Part shown: positions 1 to 11,797 of the stretch, in pieces | Layout of the letters: each line of letters opens with the position of its first letter | Position numbering within the stretch: position 1 is the stretch's first letter | NCBI GenBank assembly: GCA_947650285.1 | Contig: CANTFL010001192.1 | Coordinates: forward strand, 124,001 to 188,000 | Length of the DNA: 64,000 bases | From: Hyaloperonospora brassicae | Taxonomy: Eukaryota; Oomycota; Peronosporomycetes; Peronosporales; Peronosporaceae | Reading direction: 5' to 3' | Notes under the pieces: model-generated | What the model was told of the DNA's origin: nothing | The model's input: the letters and a program-made list of their open reading frames with translations, nothing else | Databases searched by the model: none | Made by a program: the position numbers and the translations under genes

Positions 1-2
1 CG

Positions 3-468
3 CAGGTCATATCGATAGACAACCCATGTCACGGACATCAGACGGAGGGCAAGAACAGCTACTACTACGCACACAAGCAGTGCGAGAACGTGGAGATCCG
101 CGAGTGGGATGGCAAAGCAGCGCCGCGTCTCCTCAATACGCAGTCTTTGACGGTGCTCGAGCCAGCTGAAGTAACAGAAGCGGTTTCCAGCTTTGTGTGG
201 GCAGACGGCAAGAAACGTGTGTCCGTGTACCTGAAACTGCCGGGCATTGGCTCTCACTCGGTAGAGAACACGCACATTGACTGGACTGCCACAAGTTTGA
301 CGGTCAAGATCAAGAACTTGGACGGCAAGACGCGCTTGTTTGTGGTGGCCAAGCTGTACGCCGAGATCTCGGACGTCAAGACCAAGTGGTTCAAAGGACC
401 AGCTCGTGCTGCACCTCGTCAAGACCGAGCAGCTGAGCTGGGCCTCATTGAAGAAGGACGCTGCGTAG
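3..468 (+). CDS. CS-domain protein, CacyBP-like (5' partial, apparent frameshift)
   Basis: The open frame runs in from the left edge, so the N-terminus is missing. The translated part holds a CS (p23/CacyBP) fold: a segment reading SSFVWADGKKRVSVYLKLPG, then VENTHIDW, then SLTVKIKNLDGKTRLFV and KLYAEI. These match the order of conserved strands in calcyclin-binding protein, a co-chaperone/ubiquitin-ligase adaptor. Near position 393 the frame changes. Reading on in the original frame gives Ala/Arg-rich sequence unlike a CS domain. The +1 frame continues as KDQLVLHLVKTEQLSWASLKK and stops at 466-468, which is what a CS-domain end should look like. One extra A in the AAA at about 393-396 would explain it. 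This could be a sequencing error or a real one-base insertion. Family assignment is fairly firm; the exact orthologue is not. Confidence 0.62.
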
Positions 469-686
469 ATGCTGGTGAAGCTCTCTTTTGTGCCTTTTCT
501 TTTTGTAGCTGCTACGGCACGCGAAGTACGTAGAACAAATGAGGCACGAGGACGTTGAGGCTGACAAGCAAGTGAAATGTGCAGAGCTCACGAGAAAGTG
601 TACGCACGCATTCATCTGCTGCATTGACTTTGACGAATGTACTAAATGCTCTTGACACTGTGCAGGAGATAGCACAGTCAATGACG

Positions 687-2155
687 CTACTTGTTTCGTA
701 TGTCGGTGGTGTAGAGGATTTCGCTCGTGTTGTCGACGAATTGAACACGCAACGTCGTGCTGGTTACGTGGACGGACATGAAGCCATATGTCATTGCTGC
801 GTGCACCAGGTCGGGGTTTGCACGAGCGTCGGGTTGGAGGTCATGGATCTCGTAGCCACCAGCACCAGAGACGAAGTAGTTGCGGACGGACGAGCTGGTA
901 CTGTCCACCTTGCGTATGTGCTGCATGGAGTGGTCGTGGCCGTTGAAGTACGCGTGCACGTTGTACTTCTTCAGCATCGGATCAAGCGTCTTGATCAACT
1001 CGGGCGTGTCGGCGTTACCTGCGAAGCTGTACACGCCCCAATGGCCCATAACGATCGTCCACATTTGGTCCACACCGACTGGCTTGCCGGCACTCAGCGT
1101 TTGCTCAAGCCACTCGTACTGCAACTGTCTCGTCGCTACAGAAGTCTGCTCGATCATTCGTTCGGTGCATCGAATGTCGCGAGGCTCGCGGCCGCAGACC
1201 AAGTCACAAGCATCGATGACAACGAGTCTCAGGATTGTCTTGGGTGCCACGCGACGGTCAACGGAGTAATAGCGACGTGGCATGTACCACAACGAGTCAT
1301 TCTTTTTTGCATACTGAAGCATTGCATCGATCGATCCCTCGCAGTCATGGTTCCCAATTCTACACGGCGTTGCCAACGTGACGCACACATTAGGATCAAC
1401 ACTTGTAACTTTTGTGTTCATATCGCACACGGCAAACGAAAAAAGCAATGCGAGACAAGTAAATGCCATTGACGTACGTGACATACCACGGCACTTGCAA
1501 CACGGGGTGTGTGTACATCTGCAGCAAAGAATGGCAACCACATCTGCATCATCACACCATTTTGCACCTCTCAAGACAGTACTACAAACGTGTCCGACCT
1601 GCTCAAAGTTGGTCGAAAGCAGTGGATCCGCACTGGACTGGATCCTACACCACCACACAGCTCATCCTCGTCAGTGCTTTACGTCCACACTCGACAGCGG
1701 AACGGTCCCGCCTCGTCAAAAGCTAGACACACGTACCCTTGATCATAGATCTGGTCGCCTGTCGACAACACAAACGCTGGGGGCGGGTCCATCGTCGCCG
1801 CGAACTTCTCGAGTGCCCCAGCCACTTTGCGTTGGCTGTCATTGCCCGTGCCAAAGTCGCCAAACGCAATAAAGTTTGTCTCTTCAGGGAACGTGTTGTC
1901 CCCAAGTGAGAGCTGCGACGTACCGGTGACGTGTTGAGCAGCACCAGTGCCATTAGTGCGCCAAAAGAAGAAAGCAAAGGCCATCCAGACGGTCAGCGAC
2001 CCCAGCGCGACCACCTTCACCCAGCGCTCGTAGTTGCTAGCGCCATACAGCGAAGCGCTGCTCCATCGGCTGGTGCTTCGACGCACAGTCGAGTGACGGT
2101 CTTTGCCGTCGTCGTCGTGCTCTTCGCGCATCCGAAGAGCTGTTTCCAGCTGCAT
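687..2155 (-). CDS. Purple (tartrate-resistant type) acid phosphatase, membrane-anchored
   Basis: Metallophosphoesterase of the purple acid phosphatase family, hydrolysing phosphate monoesters with a dinuclear metal centre. All metal-binding blocks are visible in order: FGDFGTG, then STGDQIYDQG, then IGNHDCEG, then GHWGVYSF, then GHDHSMQH. Ahead of them is a basic tail and one hydrophobic segment (VVALGSLTVWMAFAFFFW), predicting a type II membrane protein with its catalytic domain in the lumen or outside. The start at 2155 is the first ATG with this tail. Exon 1 is 2155-1737, with its donor just after the GDQIYDQG codons. Exon 2 is 1644-1599 (IQSSADPLLSTNFEQ); the two join in phase. The last exon starts somewhere near 1400-1360 and ends with TAG at 687-689; its acceptor is not resolved. 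The gene is divergent from the KdsB-type gene, with about 100 bp between starts. Confidence 0.82.
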
Positions 2156-2253
2156 GGATGGACCTAATTGAGCGAAAACACAAAAGGCTTTGGGCGACGA
2201 CTTTCCGATGTGGTGGTAATTGACATTGTTAGGACTTTCGGGACACAGTGTCA

Positions 2254-3190
2254 TGAAGGCGCTCGGGGTGATCCCAGCCCGACTTGGCTCGACGCGGTTT
2301 CCGTCCAAGCCCTTGGCCGAGCTCTGCGGGAAGCCCCTGATCCAGCACACGTACGCTGCTGCAAGCAAGTCGACTCTGCTGTCGAAAGTAGTCGTGACCA
2401 GCGACAGCCGTCGTGTCTTGGACGTGGTGCAGCGGGTCGGGGGCGACACGATTCGCACTGGCGCTTGTGCCTCGGGCACGGACCGCATTGTGCAAGCGCT
2501 CGAGTTGATGGACCCAGCGGAGCTGAGCGAGTACGACATTGTCGTGAACGTACAGGGCGACGAGCCGGGCGTGGACCCGCGACACATTGACTTGTGCATC
2601 GACGCACTGCGAAGTGCTGGACAAGACACTGTCGTGAGCACACTCGTGACGCCACTGGTGGACGAACGCGACGCCCGCAACCGGAACGTCGTCAAGTGCG
2701 TTGCCGACTGCCACAGGTGCGACGACGCAATGCAGCGACTGGTTTTCCATTGTCTACGTATATGTGTGTGTGTATAGCAGACCTGTCCAAGAGCGACTCT
2801 GACTTCGTTGTTGATATGTGTGTATGACCCATTTTGTCGCCGTGTGTATATGTGACCCATTGGGAGCGGGCGAACGACTACGACAGCAACGCGCTCTACT
2901 TCTCGCGTGCACTGATTCCTCACGCTAAAGATGGGGCCTTTGCACCCGACACGACCGACTACCTCCGCCACGTCGGCATGTACGCGTTCCGCACGGCTTT
3001 TCTACAGACGTTCCCCCAACTGCCTCCGTCTCGTCTCGAAGTCTCCGAAGACCTCGAGCAGCTTCGCGTGTTGGCCGCAGGGTATCGGATCAAAGTCGTG
3101 CGAGTCGCTTCGACACTTCCAGGCGTTGACACACCCGCCGAGTTGGACCAATTGAGTCGCCACTGGCCGCCACTGTGGCAAAAACGCTAA
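2254..3190 (+). CDS. kdsB: 3-deoxy-manno-octulosonate cytidylyltransferase (CMP-KDO synthetase)
   Basis: Activates KDO with CTP to make CMP-KDO, the sugar donor for KDO-containing glycans. Exon 1 begins MKALGVIPARLGSTRFPSKP, the nucleotide-binding signature of the family, and continues with VVVTSDSRRV, TGACASGTDRI and VNVQGDEPG, all family blocks. Exon 2 carries NALYFSRALIP, TTDYLRHVGMYAFRTAFLQ, LEVSEDLEQLRVL and the C-terminal GVDTPAELDQL. Together they cover a full-length protein of about 250-260 residues. An intron lies between about 2700 and 2870: the exon-1 frame dissolves into a GT-rich stretch and exon 2 is in another frame. The exact splice sites are not fixed; GTGCGT near 2695 and GTGCGAC near 2718 are candidate donors. 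Stop TAA is at 3188-3190. Confidence 0.88.
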
Positions 3191-3282
3191 ATAAAATAGT
3201 CCGACCCGAGGAGGTTTCGGATCGTACTTAGTCGAGCTCACCCGTGTCCTCGTCTGGCCGATACTATTGATCGTGGGCGCCG

Positions 3283-3296
3283 TCATTTCTATTTCT
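3283..3296 (+). promoter_or_regulatory. Putative oomycete Inr/FPR-like start site for the exchanger gene
   Basis: TCATTTCTATTTCT lies 26-39 bp before the ATG at 3322. It resembles the oomycete initiator (TCATT core) followed by a T-rich flanking element. The match is approximate and the position is sensible, so this is a suggestion only. Confidence 0.3.
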
Positions 3297-3321
3297 AACC
3301 GACGCGAGAAAACGCAGTGCC

Positions 3322-5715
3322 ATGGGAGACAACGAGGACGTGGACTTTGCAGCGTCGGCGACGGGCAACGCCGTACTGGATGCAGCGCGTGGCGTATCAG
3401 GTTCAGGAGGTGCTGTAGCGACCGAACAGGGCACCGAGTGGGTGCGGCTGGAGCTCTGTGCGATCGCGAGTCTGCAGCTGGCGCTGGTGCTTGTGGCCTA
3501 CCGCTTGGACCGCTCGAAGCATCCCGTGCTGATATCTGAGTCGGCGGTTGCTATTTTCTTTGGTGTTTTGGTGCGTTAGTGGACAGCGAGGGAGGGATAA
3601 AAACAGAGAGAAAGAGTGGAGGAGTCAGTCGATGGGTGTGTTCGTCTGACCTTTTGGTGGTTCTCTTCTGTTTGGCAGTTTGGCATTGGAGTGCTGATTT
3701 TCTACCCAATGGTACTTCACGGAGCGATAATGATGGACAAGAGGCTGTTGTGTTGTACTGAGTTGAGTGTTGTGTTGCTGTGGTTGGTGTAGAAATCGCT
3801 GAACAATGGCATGGATCCCGAAGTGCTCTTTTACGCGTAGGATGCTGCTGGTGGCTTGAATGGTGGAGCTCTTTGTGGTGACTGAGTGGACTTGTTGCTA
3901 CGTGCATAGGCTGTTGCCACCGATTATCTTGGAAGCTGGGTTCAACATGAAGAAGAGGGTATCGCACAGGACTGGAGTTTTGTCATTCGGATCAAACAGA
4001 AGTGCGGCTTACCATGATGTGTGGTGTGTTGTGCTACGTGTCTGTGTTGACTCGCGATATCATATCAGGGCTTCTTCTCCAACGTCAATGCAATTATGCT
4101 GCTATCCATCGTCGGAACACTCGTCGCGACATTCATCACGGGCGGTATCTTGATCTGGGTGGGCAATTTGGGGCTCATTACCAAGTTGACAGCTGCAGAA
4201 GCGTACCTGTACGGCGCGCTCATTTCGGCAGTGGATCCGGTCGCAACTCTGTCAGTGTTCAAGAAGAATGACGTGCCGCCACTTCTTTTCAATCTTGTTT
4301 TTGGCGAGAGTATGTTGAACGACGGCGTTGGTGAGTTTCTATAGCACTATTTGATTTGCTGCTGGTGTCACCGGGAAAGCTGCTGTAGCTTGACATGTTT
4401 GTGTGTATGCATTTCCGCAGCGATCGTGTCGTTCACACTGTTCCAGGGTCTTGTTCGAGACGACATTGCTGACGTCACCTTACATGACGCAGGGATCATT
4501 ATTACCAAGGTTTTTGGCATCGGTTTTGGATCTGTTGGTCTAGCAGCAGTGGTGTGCTTCACATCGGCGTTTCTGCTCAAGCAAGCTGACCCGGCTCTGC
4601 GACAGTACCCTTCCTACGAGATATCAATCGTGCTGCTTTCGGCGTACCTGAGCTACGTGATTGCTGACCTGGTTGGCCAGAGCGGTATCGTGGCGCTGTT
4701 CTTCTCGGGCGTGCTGATGAGCCACTACCACTTGCATAACATCGCTCACGAGAGTGCAATGGCTCTGCGGCATTTGCTGACGACTTCGTCGTTCATGGCG
4801 GAGAACTTTGTGTTCATCTACATGGGCATGAGTGTGGTAGCATACTCAAGGTACTTTACGTGGGACTGGGGATTTATCCTCGCCAATATGATCGCTTGTA
4901 TCTTGGGACGCATGCTCAACACGTTTCCGATGTGCGCACTTGCAAACCTCTGCCGGTCGGAAGACAACAAGATTCCGTGGAGCCACATGGTGGTTATTTG
5001 GTTTGCTGGGCTTCGAGGGGCTATTGCGTTTGCGCTGGCGCTGAATGTGTACACGCCCAATCGCGTTCACGCGAGCGTGATCCAAAGCACGACGCTTTTC
5101 ACGGTCATGTTCACGACTTTGGTAAGCCGCTTGTGATGTAGTGGCAACAAGTGGTAGCTGACACGAACATTACTGACTGGCCAGGTTTTCGGAATGGGGA
5201 CAAGTCCTGTGCTGCGCTTTTTCGGCTTGACAACCACGCAGGATGATGAACAGAAATATGATGAGTACGTGGGGCAATTGACGTTGATGGACTCACTACC
5301 TGATTCACATTGACGTTGCTGTGTTCTGTGTAGCAGCGAGGGTGCGAACGAGCGTTTGCTTTCCAGCGACGACGAGCGCGATACAGACACTGCGTTTCGG
5401 CGCATTGACCGGTCACCACCTCGCCGTAACGTTCGTGGCATTCACGGCGTTTGGGAACGCATTGACGAACAGTACTTGAAGCCACTGTTTGGCGGCCATC
5501 CCCGTGACCAGCGAGCGGCCGGACTCGCGCGCAGAAAACCAGGTGTGTCGACTGCGAGCACCAGTGGCTCTTCTCCTCGATCGCCGCGACATTGCAATCA
5601 TAAACGAAAGGACAAGCAGGAATTCCCACCGCAGCCATTGCGAAAGTCTTCACTGTCGCAGATACCGGTAGCTGTCGTGACAGAGGACCATGACGACCGC
5701 GAGGTCAGCGTGTAG
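3322..5715 (+). CDS. Na+/H+ exchanger (CPA1/NHE family), eight exons
   Basis: Membrane antiporter exchanging Na+ or K+ for protons, probably on endomembranes or the plasma membrane. Inferred exons: 3322-3570, 3679-3711, 3793-3836, 3910-3958, 4069-4330, 4421-5121, 5185-5264 and 5334-5715. They total 1800 nt (599 residues), and every junction agrees in phase with GT...AG. Diagnostic blocks are DPEVLFYALLPPIILEAGF, SAVDPVATLSVF, the transport-site motif GESMLNDGVAIV, and WFAGLRGAIAFALAL, whose Arg is conserved in NHEs. About a dozen hydrophobic segments precede a hydrophilic tail from about residue 445, rich in Ser, Arg and Pro, that probably carries regulation. The short second exon (FGIGVLIFYPM) is supported by phase and hydrophobicity. 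The EAF6 gene follows on the same strand. Confidence 0.9.
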
Positions 5716-5863
5716 AGAATGCTGTAGCCATGTGAAATGTCGAGATTTGTGCCATTGGTCTGCACACGTCGAGTCTGTCGTAACTTATTTTGGTCACATG
5801 TCTTTTTTGCAATCGAAACCTCTCATCGTACATATTTATCGGTCGTCGTGGCAGTCGACAATA

Positions 5864-6613
5864 ATGGAAGCTCGCGCGGTTTTGTCCGACGAGATGCGTG
5901 CGCTGTACGAAGCACAGCGTCGAGCTCACGAGACCGTCCTGGCGTTGCAGGCCCAGATCGAAGACGAGGAAGCCATGTACCTGGACGAGACGCCACATGG
6001 CAACATCATTCGTGGCTGGGACGGGTTCATCGACTCGAAACAGCCTCGTAAAGACACGAGTGTCCGAAAACTTCGACCGTACACCGAGTCGGAGCACCTC
6101 TTTTCCAGCAGCTGCTTCTACGCTAGCATGGCCAGTGAGCCGAGCCTGGACGACGTTGCCGACATTTATGGCACGTCGAAGGACGAGAGTGGCCATTTGC
6201 GCAAACTGACCGTGACGTTGTCCATGGGGAAGGGAACTGGCGTCTCTGGAAGTATCAGTGGTGTAGTGGACAGTACCGCCAGTGCAGTCAATACGACGAC
6301 GGCCAGTGGTGACCGTTCTCACGCTGATGGTTTGATGCACAAGACAGGCAAGACTGTCGCGCATGTTGCAACGGAGAAAGGAGGAGGAGCAGCAGCAGCA
6401 GCTTTGAGTTATCGACAGAGCAAAGCATCTAAATTGAAAAAGAGAAAGAGAGAAGTAGAGACGGACGCTTCTGCGTTTGCTGCTGCTGCTGCTGTCGTTG
6501 GGAGTTTACAGAAAACGGCAGTGACTGCTGATGTGATCACGGGTGCAGCTTCGGCTGGAACAACGGCTGTACCGCATGAACCACCGGCGAGTGATTTTCT
6601 CGATGTGCTGTGA
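5864..6613 (+). CDS. EAF6: EAF6 subunit of NuA4/MYST histone acetyltransferase complexes
   Basis: Small scaffold subunit of histone acetyltransferase complexes (yeast Eaf6, human MEAF6), acting in the nucleus. The N-terminal region has the family pattern: a helix LYEAQRRAHETVLALQAQIE, then MYLDETPHGNIIRGWDGFID, then a basic stretch and SEHLFSSSCFYAS. The start chosen, ATG 5864, gives MEARAVLSDEMRALYEAQ. The same frame is open upstream to 5690, but that part overlaps the exchanger 3' end and looks non-coding. The C-terminal half is low in complexity: Ala runs, a basic cluster KLKKRKREVE that could be a nuclear localisation signal, and an end in DFLDVL. At 249 residues it is longer than the yeast protein because of this tail. 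No intron is needed. Confidence 0.88.
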   Translation: MEARAVLSDEMRALYEAQRRAHETVLALQAQIEDEEAMYLDETPHGNIIRGWDGFIDSKQPRKDTSVRKLRPYTESEHLFSSSCFYASMASEPSLDDVADIYGTSKDESGHLRKLTVTLSMGKGTGVSGSISGVVDSTASAVNTTTASGDRSHADGLMHKTGKTVAHVATEKGGGAAAAALSYRQSKASKLKKRKREVETDASAFAAAAAVVGSLQKTAVTADVITGAASAGTTAVPHEPPASDFLDVL

Positions 6614-6798
6614 ACGATCGAAGTAGACGAGAGCGAGAAGGCTATCGCAGGATAAAACGTGTGCTTTATTAAACAACGAAATCAAGATTAGTAGTAGTAG
6701 TTGTAGTAGTACGACTGACATGAAGGATTCTGGCCAACTTGTCGCCCGCTATCATCTCGCGAACCACAAGGTGTGCCTCAAAGTGCCTGTGCGCAGTG

Positions 6799-9700
6799 TT
6801 ACGTCAACGTGTCAAAGGAAGTCAACAACACTTCCAAATCCTTTGTCGTCTGGCGAAAGAAACCGTCGTAGTTGAACTGTAAAAACACGACACGAGCGCA
6901 ATATCGCGTTAGCAAACCGTCAAACGAATGGGTGTCACCTAGTGCTTACTTCAAAAATATAGTCCAGCTGCTGTGGTGGCACGGTGATGTCGGGAAACTT
7001 GGCGTAGCCCTATACCGTAGCACGAAAATAACGTCAACAAGCACCTGTTAGCCTTCCAGTCAAAGCAGCTAGTGCTTTCGTGTACTGCTCACACACGTAC
7101 CCTGAGTCGGTCATCAACAGTCGCAACAGCTTCCACAGTGCCCTGAAGGCTCTGAAATAGGTGCGAGATACTGTTCCAATGCAGATCTAGCTGCGACCTC
7201 AACTGCGTCATGTACTCGCCGTGCGAAAGGATGGCTTCGGACGGCACGGGCGCGGACCCGAATCTAGACGCGAGAGCGTTGATCGAGTTGTATGCATAGG
7301 CACCCACACCAATAACATCGTTCGATTCTCGCTGCTGCGCCAGCGGCAGCGCCAGGATGCCCGCCTTCATCTTGGAAGACTCCACCATTATCTGCTTCAA
7401 CCGAATCAACAGCTCGTCCATCTCCTTCTCAAAATCAACGAGGTTTGCTCTCAAACGTCGATACACGAGCGTCATGCCCGAAATACTCTTCTCTTCGTCC
7501 ACGATCCGGCGCTGCAGCACCACAACGCAGCTGAGTATCGACCGAATGTGCTTCTTCAGGAGCTGTGACAAGCGCGTCCGGTGCAGCCTCACACGCAGCA
7601 GCAGATCGCTGGAGCAAAAGACGCCAACCGCTTCGTAGATAGAGCACAGCACGATGAACGCGTCGAAATTGCCCTCATCAATGGACGAAGTATGGTGCGA
7701 CGTCCGGACGCCCCAGGACAACTGACCGATACGTTGGATCGACTGACGCACGAGTAGCAGTGTGTCCAGCACACCACCCTGAGCTGCAGCAATGTCAGCA
7801 GCTTCCCTCGCTGACGTGCTCGAAGATGGACCCTTTTCAACGTCTTCGTCGTCATCCGTTTCTGAGTTGACTGGGCTGCTCTCGCCCTTCTTTAGCTTCG
7901 GTGGTGCCTTTCCACCGACACCCCATGACACAAGTGATGAGAAGAACGAGCTGCTATCCGAGCTCGACTGCTTCTTGGGAGCGCGAACCATTGCTTGGTT
8001 TGCAACGACGAGTCGGTTTTCTGCATGAGTATCGCACTCTGAACTACTGTCTTCCAACACAGTGATCCGGTCATCCACTTCCGACGACGAGACCTTTCGA
8101 GAGCTATGGCTTCGAGGACCCGGTCTTTGTCCTGCTACAACGAGTGCATTGCTCATCTCGGACGGCGCTTCATCCTCCAGCAACTCTATCGTCGCATGAT
8201 CGTCGGATTCTGCCGTCCCATTTTCAATTTGTTTGTGTTGCTGTCCTCCGTCTTCGATGAAGCCTCCACCTAACGCTGCCGTGACATACCTACAAATGGA
8301 GTTGTTCTCTTCCACCCACAAACCGGTAGCCTGCTTGAACTTCTTGTACATCTTTTGCACGTGAATCGGATCAGCGCTCGCATACATACGCTGAATCGGT
8401 TCCACGCATGCGCCAAAATCACGGGCCAAGTAGCCTTCGAGTGGCAGCACCTTGCTAAAACTCCAACGCCAAGCCTTCTCCTGGTTGGGCTTCAGGCGAT
8501 CTAGTTCACGTACGCCGATGCGCGTGAGCTGGCTCACTTCTCGACTGATCTCGGTTTGCACCGCTTCCAGTGACTGCATCAGACGCCGGATTTCTTCTCC
8601 GCCAGGTCCATAGACAAGCAAATCGCCACCAGGGCCAGCCAGCTGCCGAGCTTTACGACAAGACACGAGCAAATCGGCAAGCAGCTTCAACAATCCGTGC
8701 AGCTTCGTAAATGCATCAAACGTTTCCTCTCGAACCTCCTTCCGAAGTGAAACAACGCCCGAGTTGCTCTGCTGGAGATAAGCAGACGGAGTAATCGTCA
8801 ATTCGCTCGAGTTCGAGCTGCGTCGCAGCTGCCGCGTCAGCACTGTAGGCACCTGCGGCCTCGCTTCGGTATCGCAGAACACCGCAGTGTGCGTCATCTC
8901 TTCTTCCTCCTCATTCGTCAGCAGTAGCGATGGCAGTGAATCCTGGGGAGAAACCGCACTCTGACTTTGCGAAAAGAGCTCTCTATGAACACACAACAAA
9001 AGGCCAATTGCACGTCAATACTTCTCGTCAGTCCACTACCACTCTCTTTTACGAAAGCAGCCCTTTCACGTACTTAAATGACGGCGTCGTCAGCAGCACT
9101 TCCAGCATTTGTCCCGACTTGCTGCCCATGGCGTCCTTCATCCCGGCATGCTGCTGCGACTGCAAATTGCTGATCGTACAGTCGGCTGGGGTATTTGGCG
9201 TATTGCGTAGCACGTAAAAGAGGAACTGCACACCGTGCATGAGTCCGTCGGTGCCGCGAGCTTCCAGTGTATGCAGCTGTTCCCGCGCCGACGAGTGCGC
9301 GCGTTCCGTCTCAATTGTCGGGAGCACGCGCGACTCAATCACGTTCCGCACGTCTTTCAGCGTCCCCAACAGCGATCGTTCCCCTGATCCAGAGTGGAAA
9401 AGTCCTTGCTGTCCATGCTGTAGCCGCAGCACGTAGCTGTGTCGTCGTCGCACTTCGATTAAAATGGATTCCGTCGTGCACGTTGCCGGCGCCAGCGTCC
9501 GCATGGCCCAGTCCTTGAACTCCTCGAGCAACAGCGTCCGCGGATCATTGAGGTATCCGGTGAACGAAAACGACCGGTCGTACCGCTCTTTTTGGTACGC
9601 ACAGATGCTCGAGATAATCGCTTCGGCGGGGTTGCGCAGCAGCCCGACCACGTCCTGCATCTTGCGTAAGTACGAGTTTTCATCAAAATCCGAGATTGTT

Positions 9701-9909
9701 GGATTGTGCAGTGGATAAAAGTTGTCGTCCATCTTGAGCGCCGTCGGGAGGTCTTCTTCGCTCACTTCCATGGCTTCGCAATAGGCCTGGTGCACAAAGC
9801 GCATCTGGTCCATCTCGAGCTGCGAGTAGCTCTTGCTGAAGGGGTTGAGTCGCATGCCCCAGTTGGACATGGCGGCTGGTGGTGGGGAGAGGTCGAGGAG
9901 GGACGACAC
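6799..9909 (-). CDS. Large helical protein of unknown function, four exons
   Basis: I do not recognise the family. Exons inferred by phase are 9909-9070, 8960-7101, 7009-6950 and 6876-6799, totalling 2838 nt or 945 residues, all with GT...AG junctions; the last ends at TAA. The protein starts MSSLLDLSPPPAAMSNWG, and M14 is an alternative start. The first 280 residues and the last 300 are predicted mainly helical, for example MDQMRFVHQAYCEAMEVSEE and RLRANLVDFEKEMDELLIRL. The middle is acidic and Ser-rich (SSSECDTHAENR, SETDDDEDVEKG) and looks disordered. No signal peptide or membrane segment is visible. The C-terminal microexon-like pieces (GYAKFPDITVPPQQLDYIFE and FNYDGFFRQTTKDLEVLLT) join cleanly. 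A coiled-coil tethering or scaffold protein is possible but unproven. Confidence 0.75.
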
Positions 9910-11797
9910 AAGCGACAGAGAGGCTGCGAGAGAGACTGGAGCTGCGGCGGCTTTGGCGTGGCGCGAGAACTCAGTTTCGGACGGCGCAAAACAAAGAGAG
10001 ATTCGATGTGAGAGGGTATAGGAAAGAAAGGGGATAGGAGAACTGGAGCGATGATGGGGAGACGCTTTTGTTCTCCGTCATCGTCAACGGTCGCTCGGCG
10101 TGTTTTGGTTGCAAAAAGTGCCTCGCGGTAGGTACGCAAACGTGTTTGCTTCGTCGTCGTGTGGTCGTTGTTGTGGTTGTTGTTGTTGAGAGTTTTGAGT
10201 TTGGGAGGTGAACGGGAGTTAATACGAACGAACAGCTCAGCTGACACTATCAGCTTAGACAAAAACAAACGGCGAAACGATCGTGCGATAGGGTCAGTCT
10301 TTCGATCGACTTTGCACACACGAAGGAAACGCAAAGCGACGCACGGCTTTTGTCGAACCAATCCGTCCATCTACCATTCAGTCGGTATACGATGATACAC
10401 TTTTCGTTGCTTTCGTACCGACAGGAACCTGTCATGTCGTACCACAAAATATGTGTAGCGATGCTAAGGTTCGTATGTTGCGGTGGCAGCTGTCACACTG
10501 GTTCACATAATGGATGCAATCGAGCGTATGTGGAATTCATGGTCCGTCCCGCTGGAGTAGATGCACACTCTTGCCCCATCGTGCGTGACCGGGCGCAATC
10601 TGCACGTCGATGTCTTCAGTCGTAGGGTATGCGGTGCTCAGGTGACCACGTGTTTTCGTCACCATCTATCCAGATCAGTCGTAATCTGTCAATGGCAGAA
10701 GTAGTCTCCTGCATTGATACGAGCGACCTCGTGGTATTGACGGAGAACTGAGCCGGTCGGACAGCAAAGTTCGGGTCTGTAACTTTTTGTATGATAGCGC
10801 GTGAGGCTGTGTGTGATAACGGACATGTCCGAATGCGAAAAAGCTGCGAACGCGAACTTCTGGGCCTGTTGTTCGAAAACGTTTCCTCACCTGCCTCACG
10901 CGGTGCTGACTACCTCTTTCCTGTACGACACAAATAGCAGCAGAACATGCGACTAGTAACGACATGCTCGCACGTCATGGTGATTTCAGTACCACAGTCT
11001 CTTCGCCGTACGCCAAGAAACCCTCCTCGTGAGCAAAACATGTGCTGTCTAGCTGTACCGTGGAAGCAACTGGGGCGATGCGCGCCGCCTAAGCCAGAAC
11101 TTGGCTGCGAGCAACATGTACACGAGAATTACGAACGGGTATTTCCCTTTGTGCTATCGGATGTCAATGACGGTGCAGATTGCGAACTTAGGAGCTGGCA
11201 GGCATCTACAGAAAGCAAAAGTCTGCGTAAAGCGTCGAAGGTGGTTTCCTTCCAGCAGTGTGGGGTACGTTCGATGCATGGAGCTGAAGACCGTACTTCA
11301 GGCCGTCAAGTCATTTTGTCTGAATACTCGTCAACTACATGGAACGAGCTGCATGTAAAGTGTATGCGGCTGGCATCGAATTCACCAGCGGGCCGAATTA
11401 TCGCGGCCGTCGTCCCAATGATATGCTCTAAATATATTTTGATGATTCTATTTGTATCAATAGCTTGTTGAGGAAAGAAATTGGATGCCATGAAAAGGAC
11501 CATCAATAGGAATAGTACGTAATTTTAGGTATAGTGCACATTTTTACTTATATAGTATCTATTTTTTGCGATTTAAGTACGTGCTTTTTCCCTCATTTGT
11601 GCGGTCAATACCTTTGCATCGCTACATACTGCAGGCGCTACAATTCTCTATTCTGCGTAGAAAAGCATTTCTATTCGTCTGAGCTGATCACCTCTACTCG
11701 CAAATCGTCCATTTCTTCGACGTACTATACCTTCCTCTACCGGTAGCAACTTACCGGTATTCGCAAACACAAGCGCGTACCCGCCAGCACGCACGTG
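9910..11797. other. Intergenic region between divergent genes
   Basis: About 1.9 kb separates the unknown minus-strand gene from the plus-strand LRR-like gene. It has T/G-rich stretches near 10150-10200. A 174-codon open frame at 10947-11471 has no recognisable domain and mixed composition; I treat it as chance or a worn gene remnant. No RNA gene was seen. Confidence 0.5.

Noticed and set aside
579..1472. 297-codon plus-strand frame
   Set aside because: Lies opposite the phosphatase exon carrying GNHD and GHDH; it has no motif and is a shadow.
10947..11471. 174-codon frame in the intergenic region
   Set aside because: No domain, no convincing start context, irregular composition; at most a worn remnant.
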